A stretch of DNA of 64,000 nt from Natronosalvus sp042663485 (GTDB lineage Archaea > Halobacteriota > Halobacteria > Halobacteriales > Natrialbaceae): assembly GCA_042663485.1 (NCBI GenBank), contig JBHTAF010000001.1. One strand, written 5' to 3'. The position numbers were made by a program, and so were the translations under genes. Below are positions 16,335 to 26,947 of this stretch, in pieces. The stretch's first letter is position 1. Each line of letters starts with the position of its first letter. Below the pieces are notes generated by a model. That model made no database searches, had not been told where the DNA came from, and worked only from the letters and a program-made list of their open reading frames with translations.

Positions 16335-17282
16335 CTACGTATCTTCCTCCCGAAGTTCCTTGCTCGCCTCGCGAACCTCGCGCATCACGCTCGAGATCCG
16401 CTCTTCGGCCTCGAGTTCGTCCTCGACGGAGAGGTCGACGCCCTCGACCTCGAGGAGGAACTTCGCGACCTCGGTGGCCTCGTACATGACGTCGTCGAGT
16501 TCCTCCGCGGTGAAGAAGTCACACATCGCGCCGTAGAGGAAGGTCGCACCCGACTTTCGGACCTTCTCCTCGAAGGACGAACGCGCCTGGTTGACCGCCT
16601 GGGGCGTGTAGGTGTCGGTCATGAACGGCACGAGTTCGGGCAGGTTTTCGCCGATTTTGGTCATCTCGACGCCCGTCTCGGTCCGGAAGTCAGAACAGAG
16701 TCGGGCGATGGCCCACTCGCGGGCGGTGACGTACGTCCGGTCGCGCAGGAATTCGTTGACCCGGTCGTACTGGGCGCCGTCCATCTTCTGGAAGCGGGCG
16801 TACTTCTGGACGTCGGCCGGGATCTCGTCGTCCTCGTCGACGGCGTCTGGGTCGGGGACGCCGGGCATCGGCGGTTCGGACGTCGCCGCCTCGTCGCGAG
16901 CCTCGCTCGAGTACTCTGTCCCCTGTGCGGATTCGTCATTCCGACTTTCGGGTTCGTCGTCTCGTGCCTCGGCTTCGACGTCCTGCTCCTCGGATTCGTC
17001 GTCTTGCTCCTCGGATTCGTCGTCTCGTTCCTCAGGTTCACCTGCTGTGGTTCGCCCCGACCCGCCTTCGGAACCTCGAGGCTCGCGTTCGTGTTCGCGG
17101 TCGTGCTCGGTGGCCGAGTCCGTTCCCTCTCGCTCTGACTCCCGGGTCGTCCTCGAGGAGGTACCGGAGTCGGGGGCGTCGTCCACGGCGTCCGACTCGG
17201 CGTCGCTATCGCCGTCGCGATCCGTCGTCCGCTCGCGGTCGTCGGCCCGAGATCCGGTGTCCTGCTCGCCGGTGTCGTCCAT
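16335..17282 (-). CDS. Haloarchaeal protein with acidic N-terminus (DUF5806-like)
   Basis: 315 residues. Residues 1-150 are low complexity, almost all Asp, Glu, Ser, Arg, with near-repeats of the type SEEQDDESEEQD. Residues ~155-310 form a compact helical domain (VQKYARFQKMDGAQYDRVNE and a C-terminal helix ELEAEERISSVMREVREAS) that I believe is the conserved DUF5806 family of haloarchaea. The end of this gene is 45 bases past the neighbouring beta-propeller gene start side, i.e. both are minus-strand with promoters of their own. Function unknown. Confidence 0.78.
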   Translation of the reverse strand: MDDTGEQDTGSRADDRERTTDRDGDSDAESDAVDDAPDSGTSSRTTRESEREGTDSATEHDREHEREPRGSEGGSGRTTAGEPEERDDESEEQDDESEEQDVEAEARDDEPESRNDESAQGTEYSSEARDEAATSEPPMPGVPDPDAVDEDDEIPADVQKYARFQKMDGAQYDRVNEFLRDRTYVTAREWAIARLCSDFRTETGVEMTKIGENLPELVPFMTDTYTPQAVNQARSSFEEKVRKSGATFLYGAMCDFFTAEELDDVMYEATEVAKFLLEVEGVDLSVEDELEAEERISSVMREVREASKELREEDT

Positions 17283-17327
17283 GCGACGTCATTCCCAGAC
17301 CCTCGAAATAAGGGTTGTCCTCGCGCC

Positions 17328-19295
17328 TCACAGGTCGAGGCGCTTCACTTCCTCCCAGGTCGTCTGGTCGACGACGACCAGTTCGTCCTCGCCGAAGACG
17401 TACAGCGAGTCGTCGATGTACGTCGCCCGGAAGGCCGGGCCGTCGGTGTCGACGGTCATCACGCGCTCGAGGCCGTCCTCGTAGGCGTAGACGTGCCCGC
17501 CCTCGCTGCCCGGCAGGAAGAACACCCCGTGGCGCTCGTCGAGCAGGAACGCGTTGTGACTCTCGCTGACGGCCGACCAGCGGTCCTCGAGGATCTCGTC
17601 GTCCTCGATCACGGGGTTCTCGGGATCGCTCGCGTCGAAGATCACGGCTTTGACCTTCCCGTCTTCCTGTCCGATACCGAGGATGCGCTCCTCGCCCAGC
17701 GGGTGGAGGTAGTCGGAGTACCCCGGAAGCTTGAGTTCGCCCTCGAGGATCGGGTTCTCGTGGTCGGAGACGTCGATGACGTGGAACGGATCGATCTGGC
17801 GGAACGTGACGACGTAGGCCTTGTCGCCCTCGTAGCGCACGGAGTAGACGCGCTCGTCGACGCCCATGCCGGTGACGGAGCCCGTCACCTCGAGGTCGGC
17901 GTCGAGCACGTAGAGGTCGTTCTCCCACTCTGCACCCGGGGCGTTGATCGTCGTCGCAATGCGCAGGTGGCCGTCGTGTTCGTCCATCGACCACTGGTTG
18001 AGCGGCGTGCCGGGGACGGCGCCGCCGGCGTCGACCGAGAGGTTATCGTCGAAACCGACCGTGACGATCCCCGTCCGGTCGAACGCTCGTTTGTTCTCCT
18101 CGACGTACTCCTCCCAGGCGTCGCGGAGTTCGCGCTCTTTCGTTCGTCGCTCGTCGTCGTCGAGTCCGGCCCGCCAGTCGGCGAGGATGGCCTCGATCTC
18201 GGTCATGGTCGCGCGTTCGGAGAGGTCGTACCCCTGCAGGCGCTCGAGTCGCTCGAGCGTCCGGTCGTCGAGGTACGCCTCGCCGGTCGTCAGCAGGAAC
18301 TGGAGGCGGACGTCCGCGTGGGACGGCGAGTCCACGTACGTCAGGTAGACCCCGTTCTCGGAGACGTAGGTCGCGGTCGTGTACGACGACCCGAGGAAAC
18401 TCACCGAATCCGTGACCTCACCGCTCGAGGGGTCCAGGCGCAGCGTCGTGTACACCGTGTTGGCGCCGTTCTGATCGGTCGGGTAGTGGACGTCCGTGCA
18501 GTCGACCGCAGGGCCGTCGTCGCCGAGCGGTTCGACCGGACAGGGTTCGGCTGGCGAGACGCGGTCGGCCACGACGAGGTAGACGTCACCGTCGTAGAGG
18601 CGGGCCGTCTCGAGATGGCCCTCGAGGTCCGTCGACCAGGCCTCGTCGGGGTCTTCGGGGCTCGAGACGTCGTAGCCACGCAGGCGGTTGCGGTCGAACT
18701 GTACCAGCACGTCGTCGTCGGTCAGGAGCATCTCGCCCGAGCGCGGAATCTCGCTCAGCGCCGTCGGGTCATTCGGCGTCGAGGCGTCGATGACGTGGGT
18801 CGCGCTCCCACCGCGGAAGCGTCGGTCGCCGTAGTAGACGGTCTGCCCGTCGGTCTTCAGGATGTCGGGCTCGTCGAGCATCGCCTCCTGGACGTTCGTC
18901 TCGGCGTAGCGGCGCTCGTCGGCACTGGTGCTCGAGGAGTCGCCGCTCCTGGCCGCGTCGTCACTGGCATCGTTGCCGTTTCCGTTCCCGGCGTCCCCGT
19001 CCGCGGCGTCTTCTTCGACCTCGTCGGTCGCGACGGCCGGCCGCCCCATTCCGAAGCCGAAGGACCTGGAGCCCTCGTTCGACGCTCGCAGGTAGTCGGC
19101 GAACGCCGCCTCGGAGTCGAACTGCTCGATGGTCGGCTGAGCGGTGTCGTTCGATAGCTGTCGATTCTCCGGTCCGTTGGTGTCGGCTGCCGCCGGCCTC
19201 GTCCCACCGAGTTCGCCGGCGAAGGCGAATCCCACGCTCGAGCCCACGAGCAGGGCGACGAGGGCGACTGCCAGCACCTGTCGATCGAATCCCAT
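17328..19295 (-). CDS. Secreted beta-propeller domain protein
   Basis: 655 residues when started at MGFDRQVLAVALVALL. This start is chosen because the minus-strand TATA (19321-19330) is 30 nt before it; the in-frame ATG at 19316 would be only ~9 nt away. An N-terminal signal/anchor helix (~5-27) is followed by a Gly/Asn/Ser linker (~75-115) and a long domain with repeated propeller blades (THVIDASTPNDPTALSEIPR; FHVIDVSDHENPILEGELKL; AVIFDASDPENPVIEDDEIL). It matches the family named beta-propeller domain-containing protein. It is likely extracellular; ligand unknown. Confidence 0.85.
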   Translation of the reverse strand: MGFDRQVLAVALVALLVGSSVGFAFAGELGGTRPAAADTNGPENRQLSNDTAQPTIEQFDSEAAFADYLRASNEGSRSFGFGMGRPAVATDEVEEDAADGDAGNGNGNDASDDAARSGDSSSTSADERRYAETNVQEAMLDEPDILKTDGQTVYYGDRRFRGGSATHVIDASTPNDPTALSEIPRSGEMLLTDDDVLVQFDRNRLRGYDVSSPEDPDEAWSTDLEGHLETARLYDGDVYLVVADRVSPAEPCPVEPLGDDGPAVDCTDVHYPTDQNGANTVYTTLRLDPSSGEVTDSVSFLGSSYTTATYVSENGVYLTYVDSPSHADVRLQFLLTTGEAYLDDRTLERLERLQGYDLSERATMTEIEAILADWRAGLDDDERRTKERELRDAWEEYVEENKRAFDRTGIVTVGFDDNLSVDAGGAVPGTPLNQWSMDEHDGHLRIATTINAPGAEWENDLYVLDADLEVTGSVTGMGVDERVYSVRYEGDKAYVVTFRQIDPFHVIDVSDHENPILEGELKLPGYSDYLHPLGEERILGIGQEDGKVKAVIFDASDPENPVIEDDEILEDRWSAVSESHNAFLLDERHGVFFLPGSEGGHVYAYEDGLERVMTVDTDGPAFRATYIDDSLYVFGEDELVVVDQTTWEEVKRLDL

Positions 19296-19320
19296 CGACA
19301 AGTGATTCGTCCCCATACCT

Positions 19321-19330
19321 CAATATACTA
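19321..19330 (-). promoter_or_regulatory. TATA element of the beta-propeller gene
   Basis: TAGTATATTG on the minus strand, ~30 nt before ATG 19295; it decides between two in-frame starts. Confidence 0.55.
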
Positions 19331-19476
19331 AGGTAAGGTAAAATCGCTCTTTCACCGTGAGTAATGTGGAGCACCTGTCTCGAGCCGAATCGTCAATCAC
19401 GTCTCGAGCGTAAACTTCGCGTGCGTCTCCACGAGTTCTACGGCCATTTAAGTTCGTGAGGGACGTGCGAGTCGGT

Positions 19477-20613
<1,137 letters not shown>

Positions 20614-20784
20614 CGAGTCTCTTCGGTCGGAAGGAATAGCTCTGGAGCCAACCTCTCTTTTCGAGAGTGCAGGTGTAGAACACCCTGCTCAATCGTGATC
20701 TGTCGGCACCTGGAGTGTGAGGATGCGAGTGAACTGTGGGGTTAATCCACGTGGCGACCGTCATAAGATTGAATTGGGAATACG

Positions 20785-21120
20785 ATGAGTCAGACCACCT
20801 ACAACATATCGACCGAAACGGCGCTACACCTCGTCGCCAACCAACGACGTCGATCGGTTCTCACGCAATTGATCGAAAGCGAGCAGAACGCCGTAGCGGT
20901 GGATCTGCTCGCCGAGGACCTGTCGCCGGAGAACCCTCCCCCAGACTCAGTTGAAACGATGAGTTCCGAACGACTTCTTCTCGATCTGTATCACAACCAT
21001 CTCCCGAAACTGGAAGAAGCCGGCCTCGTCGAGTACGACGATCGAACGGAAACGGTTCGCTATCACCCGAACGACTGCATCGAAAAACTGCACCAGTTCG
21101 TCACCACTGAACTCGAGTAG
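20785..21120 (+). CDS. Winged-helix protein (DUF7344-like)
   Basis: 111 residues: an N-terminal helix plus HTH (ALHLVANQRRRSVLTQLIES), a long insert, then LYHNHLPKLEEAGLVEYDDR and a beta wing. This is the pattern of the haloarchaeal DUF7344 winged helix, a small DNA-binding family. A TATA-like CATAAGAT lies ~24 nt before the ATG. A relative with two membrane helices is at 37926-38504. Target unknown. Confidence 0.75.
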   Translation: MSQTTYNISTETALHLVANQRRRSVLTQLIESEQNAVAVDLLAEDLSPENPPPDSVETMSSERLLLDLYHNHLPKLEEAGLVEYDDRTETVRYHPNDCIEKLHQFVTTELE

Positions 21121-21202
21121 TCTTCTCACAGCGTGACTCGAGGTCGGGCCGAGCGTGCCACCGTGAGGTAGGCTTTTTGCGCTCTCCATGGACGGACCAA
21201 CT

Positions 21203-21994
21203 ATGGTAACGTTCGACGAGGAGCAGGCTGAAGCCGAGGCACTCGATCGGTTACAGGAGCTTGGGTTGTCCCAGTACGAAGCCCAGACGCTCATCAACCT
21301 CCTGCAGCTCGGGACGGGTACTGCACAGGACATCACTCGTATCAACGGCGTTCCCCGAACGCGGGTGTACGAAGCGGCGGATCGGCTCCACGAACTGGGG
21401 TTCGTCGACATTCAGCACACGACGCCGCGAAAATTCACCGTAATCTCGAAGGAGACCATCGTCCGTACGCTCAACACCAAACGCGAAACCACGATTACCG
21501 AACTCAGGGAGTGTCTGGAGGAGATCGGCCCCGCCCAGCCACAGCGCGAGCAGTTCGGCGTCTGGACGGTCACCGGTCGAGAAGCAGTGTCCTCTCGCAT
21601 CGACGAGTTCGTCGCCGAGGCAGACGAGCAGATCGTCTACATGACCGTCGACGAGTTACTCACCGATACCCATCTCGACGCGTTGCAGGCTGCTGCCGAC
21701 CGAGGGGTCGATATCTATCTGGCGGGTATCTCGGAGGCAGTCGAAGATAGCGTTAGGGAGGAGGTGCCGTCGATCGAGCTGTTCGAAACCCTCTGGGAGT
21801 GGCAGGATACGCCCGCCGGGAGCCTGTTGATCACCGACGAAGAGACGGCGCTCGTCAGCGCGCTCGTGAACGGGGCCAGCGGCGCCGACGAGATCGAGGA
21901 GACGGCGATCTGGGGCGCTGGCGACCGCAACAGTCTCGTCGTCGTCCTGCGAGCCATCTTCACGTGGCGACTCGACGACACTCGATCGGCGTGA
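21203..21994 (+). CDS. TrmB-family transcriptional regulator
   Basis: 263 residues from ATG 21203; a TATA-like run (~21173) is ~28 nt upstream. Residues ~12-75 form the TrmB winged helix (LGLSQYEAQTLINLLQLGTG; VPRTRVYEAADRLHELGFVD), followed by a helix and a C-terminal effector domain of the PLD-like TrmB type (~120-255). TrmB-type proteins of haloarchaea control sugar or redox metabolism. A paralog lies 470 bases downstream on the other strand; with a HalOD1 gene between them the set looks like a regulatory cluster. Confidence 0.85.
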   Translation: MVTFDEEQAEAEALDRLQELGLSQYEAQTLINLLQLGTGTAQDITRINGVPRTRVYEAADRLHELGFVDIQHTTPRKFTVISKETIVRTLNTKRETTITELRECLEEIGPAQPQREQFGVWTVTGREAVSSRIDEFVAEADEQIVYMTVDELLTDTHLDALQAAADRGVDIYLAGISEAVEDSVREEVPSIELFETLWEWQDTPAGSLLITDEETALVSALVNGASGADEIEETAIWGAGDRNSLVVVLRAIFTWRLDDTRSA

Positions 21995-22060
21995 CCCTGT
22001 CCAATCATTCACTCACATCATCACACCAGTTTAATGCTGTTTGGCCGTGTTGGACGAGCA

Positions 22061-22387
22061 ATGGTCAGTAGTGATCGAGATGGGGATGCGCAGTCGTCAG
22101 AATCGGCTGCCGTTCGCCTCCGGAAGACGTACGACTGGTCGGCCACGGCGCCGAGTTTCGCCGTGATCGACGCCCTCGCGACCGTCGAGAGCGTCGACCC
22201 AGCCGAGTTGCTGACCGTGTTCGAGACGACGCTTTACGATCACGCCGACCCAGAAGCGCTCGATATTCTCGTCCGAGAGCGGAAATCGGAGTCGATCGCC
22301 GTCACGATTTCGATCGACCGCTACCAGGTCCGATTCGACGGTGACGAACTGATCGTCTCAGAATCGAACGATCCCTCATCGGTGTAA
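22061..22387 (+). CDS. HalOD1-type output-domain protein, second copy
   Basis: 108 residues from ATG 22061, with AGTTTAATG about 30 nt upstream. The core (FAVIDALATVESVDPAELLT; LYDHADPEALDIL; TISIDRYQVRFDGDELIV) matches HalOD1 in order and length. An N-terminal ~25-residue extension is disordered. It sits between two convergent TrmB genes and could be part of the same signalling route. Confidence 0.75.
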   Translation: MVSSDRDGDAQSSESAAVRLRKTYDWSATAPSFAVIDALATVESVDPAELLTVFETTLYDHADPEALDILVRERKSESIAVTISIDRYQVRFDGDELIVSESNDPSSV

Positions 22388-22462
22388 ATTTTCACAACGG
22401 GTGATCGGGAATCGTTCCTGGATTGCGAACGAAAATCACTACCGACCACTGCACCCGTCTGT

Positions 22463-23284
22463 CTACCCGTTACCCGGATCGTTCGAAGGATCCAACCCTG
22501 CCGACACCAGTCGCCGCAATAGCACCACGATTCCGTTTTCGAGACCGCGCGCGAACACCGCCTGTTCTTTCGCCTTCTCGTCGTCGGAGTCTGGATAGTA
22601 CGATCCGATCAGCAACGTCTCGCGGTCGACGAGCAGGATTCGACTGATAGCAACCTCGTGAGCGACCGCCGGCCCAGTGAGCCAGTCCAGGCCGGTTTCG
22701 AACGTGCGAATGTTGGGAAGCCCCGTCCCGAGTTGCGCAGTGATCGACTCCGTTTGCCCGCCGAGCAGTATCGAGAGTTCTCGTTCTCGGGCCGCCTCGA
22801 GGTGATCGAACAGCGTCTCCGACAGCAGTTCCTCGTCGACGACGAGCAGCGCGATTTCGGATTCTGCTTCGTCGATGAGGTCGAGCGTCCGTGACTCGAT
22901 CGCCTCGTTTCCCATCAGCGACCACACTTCCTGGAGCTGGGTGTCCTCCTCCTCGAGTTTTCGTCGTTCGATAGATTGGAGAGACGTTTCGAGCGTCTCG
23001 ATACGGGCGTCGTACTTCCGACGGAGCGTCCGCGTCGCCTCGTCAATTCCCACGGCTCGAAACCGCTGTGGGCTCGCGTGCTGTACTTCAACCAGCCCCT
23101 GTGACTCGAGCACACCGATTGCATCGTACACCCGCGTCCGAGGCACCTCGGAGATCTCGTGGATCTCTTTCGCCGTGCCGGTGGACAGTTGCGTGAGCGC
23201 CAGAAAACAGCGCGCTTCGTACTCCTTGAGTCCGAGTTCCTGTAGCAGACTAATCGCTTCCGAGATGCGTTCTTCCTGTGTCAT
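22463..23284 (-). CDS. TrmB-family transcriptional regulator, paralog
   Basis: 273 residues from ATG 23284 (MTQEERISEAISLLQELGLK). The frame stays open another 66 codons upstream but that part has no domain character. The winged helix is at ~10-75 (VPRTRVYDAIGVLESQGLVE), a helical linker at ~85-110, and the effector domain follows. It is convergent with the upstream TrmB/HalOD1 genes. The 13-mer ATGGCCCAACCAC covers its start codon and recurs at 23474-23486, a possible autoregulatory site. Confidence 0.82.
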   Translation of the reverse strand: MTQEERISEAISLLQELGLKEYEARCFLALTQLSTGTAKEIHEISEVPRTRVYDAIGVLESQGLVEVQHASPQRFRAVGIDEATRTLRRKYDARIETLETSLQSIERRKLEEEDTQLQEVWSLMGNEAIESRTLDLIDEAESEIALLVVDEELLSETLFDHLEAARERELSILLGGQTESITAQLGTGLPNIRTFETGLDWLTGPAVAHEVAISRILLVDRETLLIGSYYPDSDDEKAKEQAVFARGLENGIVVLLRRLVSAGLDPSNDPGNG

Positions 23285-23828
23285 GGCCCAACCACGAGTC
23301 CGGTTTTCCGAACGTGTGCGGTTGGCGGCGGTGACGGAAAAGGATTCGTGTCGTAGACTGCGTTCGAAACCGGAATCCGTTTCGACGAATCGAGCGGGGA
23401 GAAGCCGTTCACTCAGATAATCACACAAACTACTTGAGGACACACTCGCTATGGACAACTGGCGTGTCCCGTTATGGCCCAACCACTATGGGGCACGCCG
23501 ATGTCGCTTTCTACCGACCCTTGCACTGAGTAGCGCGTCGTTCACCCGAGTGCTTTCGTGGCGGTCCGTGACGACTGAACACGGCACCAGTGAGTGATTC
23601 GACGGTGCCGGATTTTTCGTCTACCTGAAACAAACGAGGCCAATATCGCGATCGAAACCATACGTGACTTGCGCACGAACTTTCCTCCGACACGATGACG
23701 AATTTATCCTTCCACTAGATCGACCGTTCCTCTCGAGACGCGTGTTGACACGTGCATTGGGTGGTGTACTCGCTCTCGAGTAAGGATGTGTGTAGTTAAG
23801 TGTGGGGGCGTCGGTTGCACGGATAGGA
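23285..23828. other. Intergenic region with inverted and direct repeats
   Basis: No supported gene. GGCGTGTCCC (23461-23470) and GGGGCACGCC (23490-23499) form a 10-bp inverted repeat with one mismatch, enclosing a copy of the 13-mer found at the trmB start. Near the other end a TAGTTAAG element (~23790-23797) probably serves the ROK kinase. Confidence 0.35.
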
Positions 23829-24806
23829 ATGGTCTACTACGCGGGTGTCGACCTCGGCGCGACCAACGTTCGAGCGATCGTCGGCGACGGCGAGGGTCGA
23901 ACCGTCGGCTCGAGCAAGAATGGGACGCCTCGAGGCCCGACCGGGATCGACGTGACCGAAAAAGTTCTCGCGACGCTTCGGGAAGCCTGCGCGGACGCCG
24001 GGGTCGAACCGGCTCGAGTCGAGGCCGTCGGCATCGGCTCGATTGGCCCGTTCGACCTCGCCGAGGGGGCGGTGATCGACCCCGCGAACTTTCCGGACAC
24101 GGTCGATCGAATTCCGTTGACGGGCCCGATTTCGGTGCTCGTCGACTCCGAGGAGGTCTACCTCCACAACGACACCAACGCGGGCGTCATCGGCGAGCGA
24201 TTCCACTCCGACCGAAACCCCGACGACATGGTGTACGTCACGATCTCCTCGGGGATCGGCGCTGGAGTGTGCTGTGACGGGCGGATTATCTCCGGCTGGG
24301 ACGGCAACGCGGGCGAGGTCGGCCACTGCGTCGTCGACCCCCGCGGCCGGTTGACCTGTGGCTGTGGCAAGGAGGGCCACTGGGAGGGGTACTGTTCGGG
24401 AAACAACATCCCCGAGTACGCCCGCCTGCTGGCCGAGGATGATCCCTCGATCGACACCAGCCTGCCCCTCGAGGACCCCGACTTCACGGCCAAGGACGTC
24501 TTCGATCTGGCCGGTGAGGACCAACTCGCCGACCACACGATCGAGCAGGTCGCCCACTGGAACGTGATCGGTCTCGCGAACATCGTTCACTCCTACGCAC
24601 CCCTGGTCGTCTCCCTCGGCGGTGCCGTCGTCTTGCACAACGAGGACCTCGTGGTCGACCCAATTCGTGAACGGGTCCCCGAGATGGTGATGTCGAACGT
24701 CCCCGAGATCACCGTCACCGATCACGGTGACGACGTCGTCCTCGAAGGGGCGTTAGCGAGCGCGATGACCGAGGGAACCGGTGATCGTCGTCGAATGCGC
24801 GGGTAG
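23829..24806 (+). CDS. ROK-family sugar kinase
   Basis: 325 residues. The N-terminal ATP site DLGATNVRAIVGDGEGR starts at residue 8; the substrate segment is EVGHCVVDPRG. A zinc loop CGCGKEGHWEGYC (~176-188) corresponds to the ROK CxCGxxGCxE motif with His in place of one Cys, a form I associate with haloarchaeal members. It probably phosphorylates glucose or a related sugar with ATP in the cytoplasm. The in-frame GTG at 23802 is an alternative start, but the fold starts exactly at MVYYAGVDLG. Substrate cannot be told from sequence. Confidence 0.87.
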   Translation: MVYYAGVDLGATNVRAIVGDGEGRTVGSSKNGTPRGPTGIDVTEKVLATLREACADAGVEPARVEAVGIGSIGPFDLAEGAVIDPANFPDTVDRIPLTGPISVLVDSEEVYLHNDTNAGVIGERFHSDRNPDDMVYVTISSGIGAGVCCDGRIISGWDGNAGEVGHCVVDPRGRLTCGCGKEGHWEGYCSGNNIPEYARLLAEDDPSIDTSLPLEDPDFTAKDVFDLAGEDQLADHTIEQVAHWNVIGLANIVHSYAPLVVSLGGAVVLHNEDLVVDPIRERVPEMVMSNVPEITVTDHGDDVVLEGALASAMTEGTGDRRRMRG

Positions 24807-24830
24807 CGGCGCCGGCGGCATCGAACAACG

Positions 24831-24840
24831 TTTTTATACT
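24831..24840 (+). promoter_or_regulatory. TATA element of the LVIVD gene
   Basis: TTTTTATACT about 25 nt before ATG 24860; leaderless arrangement. Confidence 0.55.
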
Positions 24841-24859
24841 CGAGGTTCATGTTGAGATT

Positions 24860-26416
24860 ATGCAACGACGAGCCCTCCTCAGAACGGTCGCTGGCGCCTG
24901 TGGCGTCGGCATCGGTCTCAGCCTCGGTCTTGGCGCCTCGAGCGGATCCGCCATCGCCTCGGCGGCACAGGAACCCTACGAACCCCTGGGATCGGTCCCC
25001 GTCGACGGGGCCTGCGAGGTCGTCGTCGGTGACGACCGGGAGACGGCCTACCTCGCGACGGTCGACGGCTTCGCTACCGTCGACGTGAGTGACCCGACCG
25101 ATCCGCAGGTGCTAGCCGACAGACGAGGACTCCTCGATGACGTCCAGAACGAGGACCGCTCGTTCACCGAAATTCTCGACGTCGAGGTCAGCGGCGACCG
25201 GTTGATCGTCCCCGGGCCGGCAAATCCCGGCGGACCCAATGTCTTCCACGGGTTCTTCCAGTACGACGTGAGCGATCCCGCGAACCCGACGCTGATCGGC
25301 GAGCCCGTCGAGACAGGGTATCACCTCCACAACTGCTTTCTCGACGGTGATCGTCTCTACCTCCCCCGCAACGAGGTAGGGCAGAATCGGCGGCCGAACG
25401 CGGTCGAGATCTACGACCTGAGCGGGGACGGCCCCCAACGCCTCGGCGAGTGGTCGCTGCTCGATCACGAGCCGCGGTGGAACGACGTCACCAACCACTT
25501 CCTCTGGTACCTTCACGACGTAACTGTCCACGACGGTATCGCCGTCCTCCCCTTCTGGAACGCCGGCACCTACCTCGTCGACGTGAGCGATCCGAGCGAG
25601 CCAACGTACGTTTCGCACGTGTCGGACACGTCGCTCGAGGAGCAACTCGAGATCAGCGACGCCGAGATGATGGACTACTACACCGGACTCCCCGGCAACG
25701 ACCACTACGGTGCGCTCGACGATACCGGGTCGATCCTCGCGGTGGGCCGGGAGGCCTGGGTGACCGACGCACCCGAGGCCGACCGACACGGCGGCATCGA
25801 CCTCTACGACGTCAGCGACCTCGAGAACCCCGTCCACGCAGCGACCATCGACGCGCCGGAGACCCCGAACGGCGCCTACGAGGCCGGCCAGTGGACCACC
25901 TCGCACAACTTCGAACTTCACGATGGCCACCTCTACTCTTCGTGGTACCGGGGCGGCGTAAAGCTCCACGACCTCTCGACGCTCGAGGACCCCGAGGAGA
26001 TCGCTGCCTGGCGGGACCCGTCCGTTGCCGCCTTCTGGACGGCGCGGGTGCTCGAACCGACGGAGACGTTCGTCGCCAGCAGTACGTCGATCCTCCCCAA
26101 CGCCGAAACCGAGGGCGCGCTGTACGTCTTCGCGAGCGAGGCCGGCGAACAGGCCGATCCGCCGTCTTTCGAGGACGACACGGGCGAGCCCAGTGAAGAT
26201 GCCGACGGAAACGAAACCGACACAGGCAACGACGAAAACGAAAACGAAAGCGACAGGGGCGACGACGAGAACGGAAGCGACGCCGATGACGACGAGACGG
26301 CCGACGCAGACGCCGGGGCTGAGGAGTCCGATTCGATCCCCGGATTCACCGCCGCGGGCGCAGCGAGCGTCGTCGGCGGGACGCTCGCGCTCGAGGCCTG
26401 GCGTCGTCGCCGGTAA
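24860..26416 (+). CDS. LVIVD-repeat surface protein with PGF-CTERM
   Basis: 518 residues. A twin-arginine signal (MQRRALLRTVAGACG) is followed by repeated LVIVD-type blades (ATVDVSDPTDPQVLADRRG; TYLVDVSDPSEPTYVSHVSD; IDLYDVSDLENPVHAATID), predicted to form a beta propeller. Residues ~435-490 are a low-complexity Asp/Glu/Asn/Gly linker. The end is a sorting signal: PGF at 494-496, a hydrophobic helix and the tail EAWRRRR, as in PGF-CTERM proteins processed by archaeosortase A. The mature protein would be lipid-anchored at the cell surface. Function of the propeller is unknown. Confidence 0.87.
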   Translation: MQRRALLRTVAGACGVGIGLSLGLGASSGSAIASAAQEPYEPLGSVPVDGACEVVVGDDRETAYLATVDGFATVDVSDPTDPQVLADRRGLLDDVQNEDRSFTEILDVEVSGDRLIVPGPANPGGPNVFHGFFQYDVSDPANPTLIGEPVETGYHLHNCFLDGDRLYLPRNEVGQNRRPNAVEIYDLSGDGPQRLGEWSLLDHEPRWNDVTNHFLWYLHDVTVHDGIAVLPFWNAGTYLVDVSDPSEPTYVSHVSDTSLEEQLEISDAEMMDYYTGLPGNDHYGALDDTGSILAVGREAWVTDAPEADRHGGIDLYDVSDLENPVHAATIDAPETPNGAYEAGQWTTSHNFELHDGHLYSSWYRGGVKLHDLSTLEDPEEIAAWRDPSVAAFWTARVLEPTETFVASSTSILPNAETEGALYVFASEAGEQADPPSFEDDTGEPSEDADGNETDTGNDENENESDRGDDENGSDADDDETADADAGAEESDSIPGFTAAGAASVVGGTLALEAWRRRR

Positions 26417-26454
26417 ACCAAACCCTTTCGGCGGTCGGCTTCCTAGAACGCCCA

Positions 26455-26817
26455 ATGACCGACGCCGACGACGAGCCACTGAAAGTGCGCGTCGAGCAGT
26501 GGCTCACCCGCGAGATGCCGATCATCAAAATGCACGGCGGGACGAGCGCCGTCCGCGAGGCCGATCCGGAGACCGGCGAGGTGATCATCGAGCTCGGCGG
26601 TGGCTGTACCGGCTGTGAGGTCGCCGACATCACGACCAGCAACATCGAGGCCGAGTTGTTGACCTGGCCCGAGATCACCGACATCACCGTCCGGGTTCCC
26701 GACCCGCGCGAGAGTCTCGGTGGACCCGACCAGGCCGAGTCGATTATGGGCATCGACCGAACCGAAGGCGGACGCGGCGACTGGGGGTCCTCGAACCCAG
26801 GGAAAGACCACTTTTGA
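26455..26817 (+). CDS. NifU-like C-terminal domain protein
   Basis: 120 residues containing the NifU/Nfu core ELGGGCTGCEVADIT with Cys51 and Cys54, which bind or transfer an iron-sulfur cluster. Instead of the isolated 70-residue domain it has a short N-terminal helix and a disordered C-terminal tail. It begins 38 bases after the LVIVD gene on the same strand. Role in cluster assembly is inferred from the motif. Confidence 0.8.
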   Translation: MTDADDEPLKVRVEQWLTREMPIIKMHGGTSAVREADPETGEVIIELGGGCTGCEVADITTSNIEAELLTWPEITDITVRVPDPRESLGGPDQAESIMGIDRTEGGRGDWGSSNPGKDHF

Positions 26818-26902
26818 AGCCTGACCGTGGCACCTGCTGACACCGCCGGTCAGTTTTGGCGGCGCCTATACGCTTTTTTATGCCCGTTACGCAGATGGAG
26901 CC

Positions 26903-26947
26903 ATGACGACGCGTGGACGACCGTCGGGAGGGATCGTCGATGAGTGA
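26903..26947 (+). other. Possible leader ORF before the ACT-hom operon
   Basis: A TATA-like TTTTTTATG at ~26875-26883 predicts transcription starting near 26903, where an ATG opens a 14-codon frame (MTTRGRPSGGIVDE) whose TGA overlaps the ACT gene start region. It has no run of threonine or methionine codons, so classical attenuation is not indicated. It may be chance. Confidence 0.25.

Noticed and set aside
18317..18326. GGCGAGTCCA, part of the tRNA-Ala att core
   Set aside because: Ten-base match inside the beta-propeller coding sequence; chance.
17493..19157. 554-codon frame opposite the beta-propeller gene
   Set aside because: Shadow; no domain, no promoter, and the opposite strand has clear propeller repeats.
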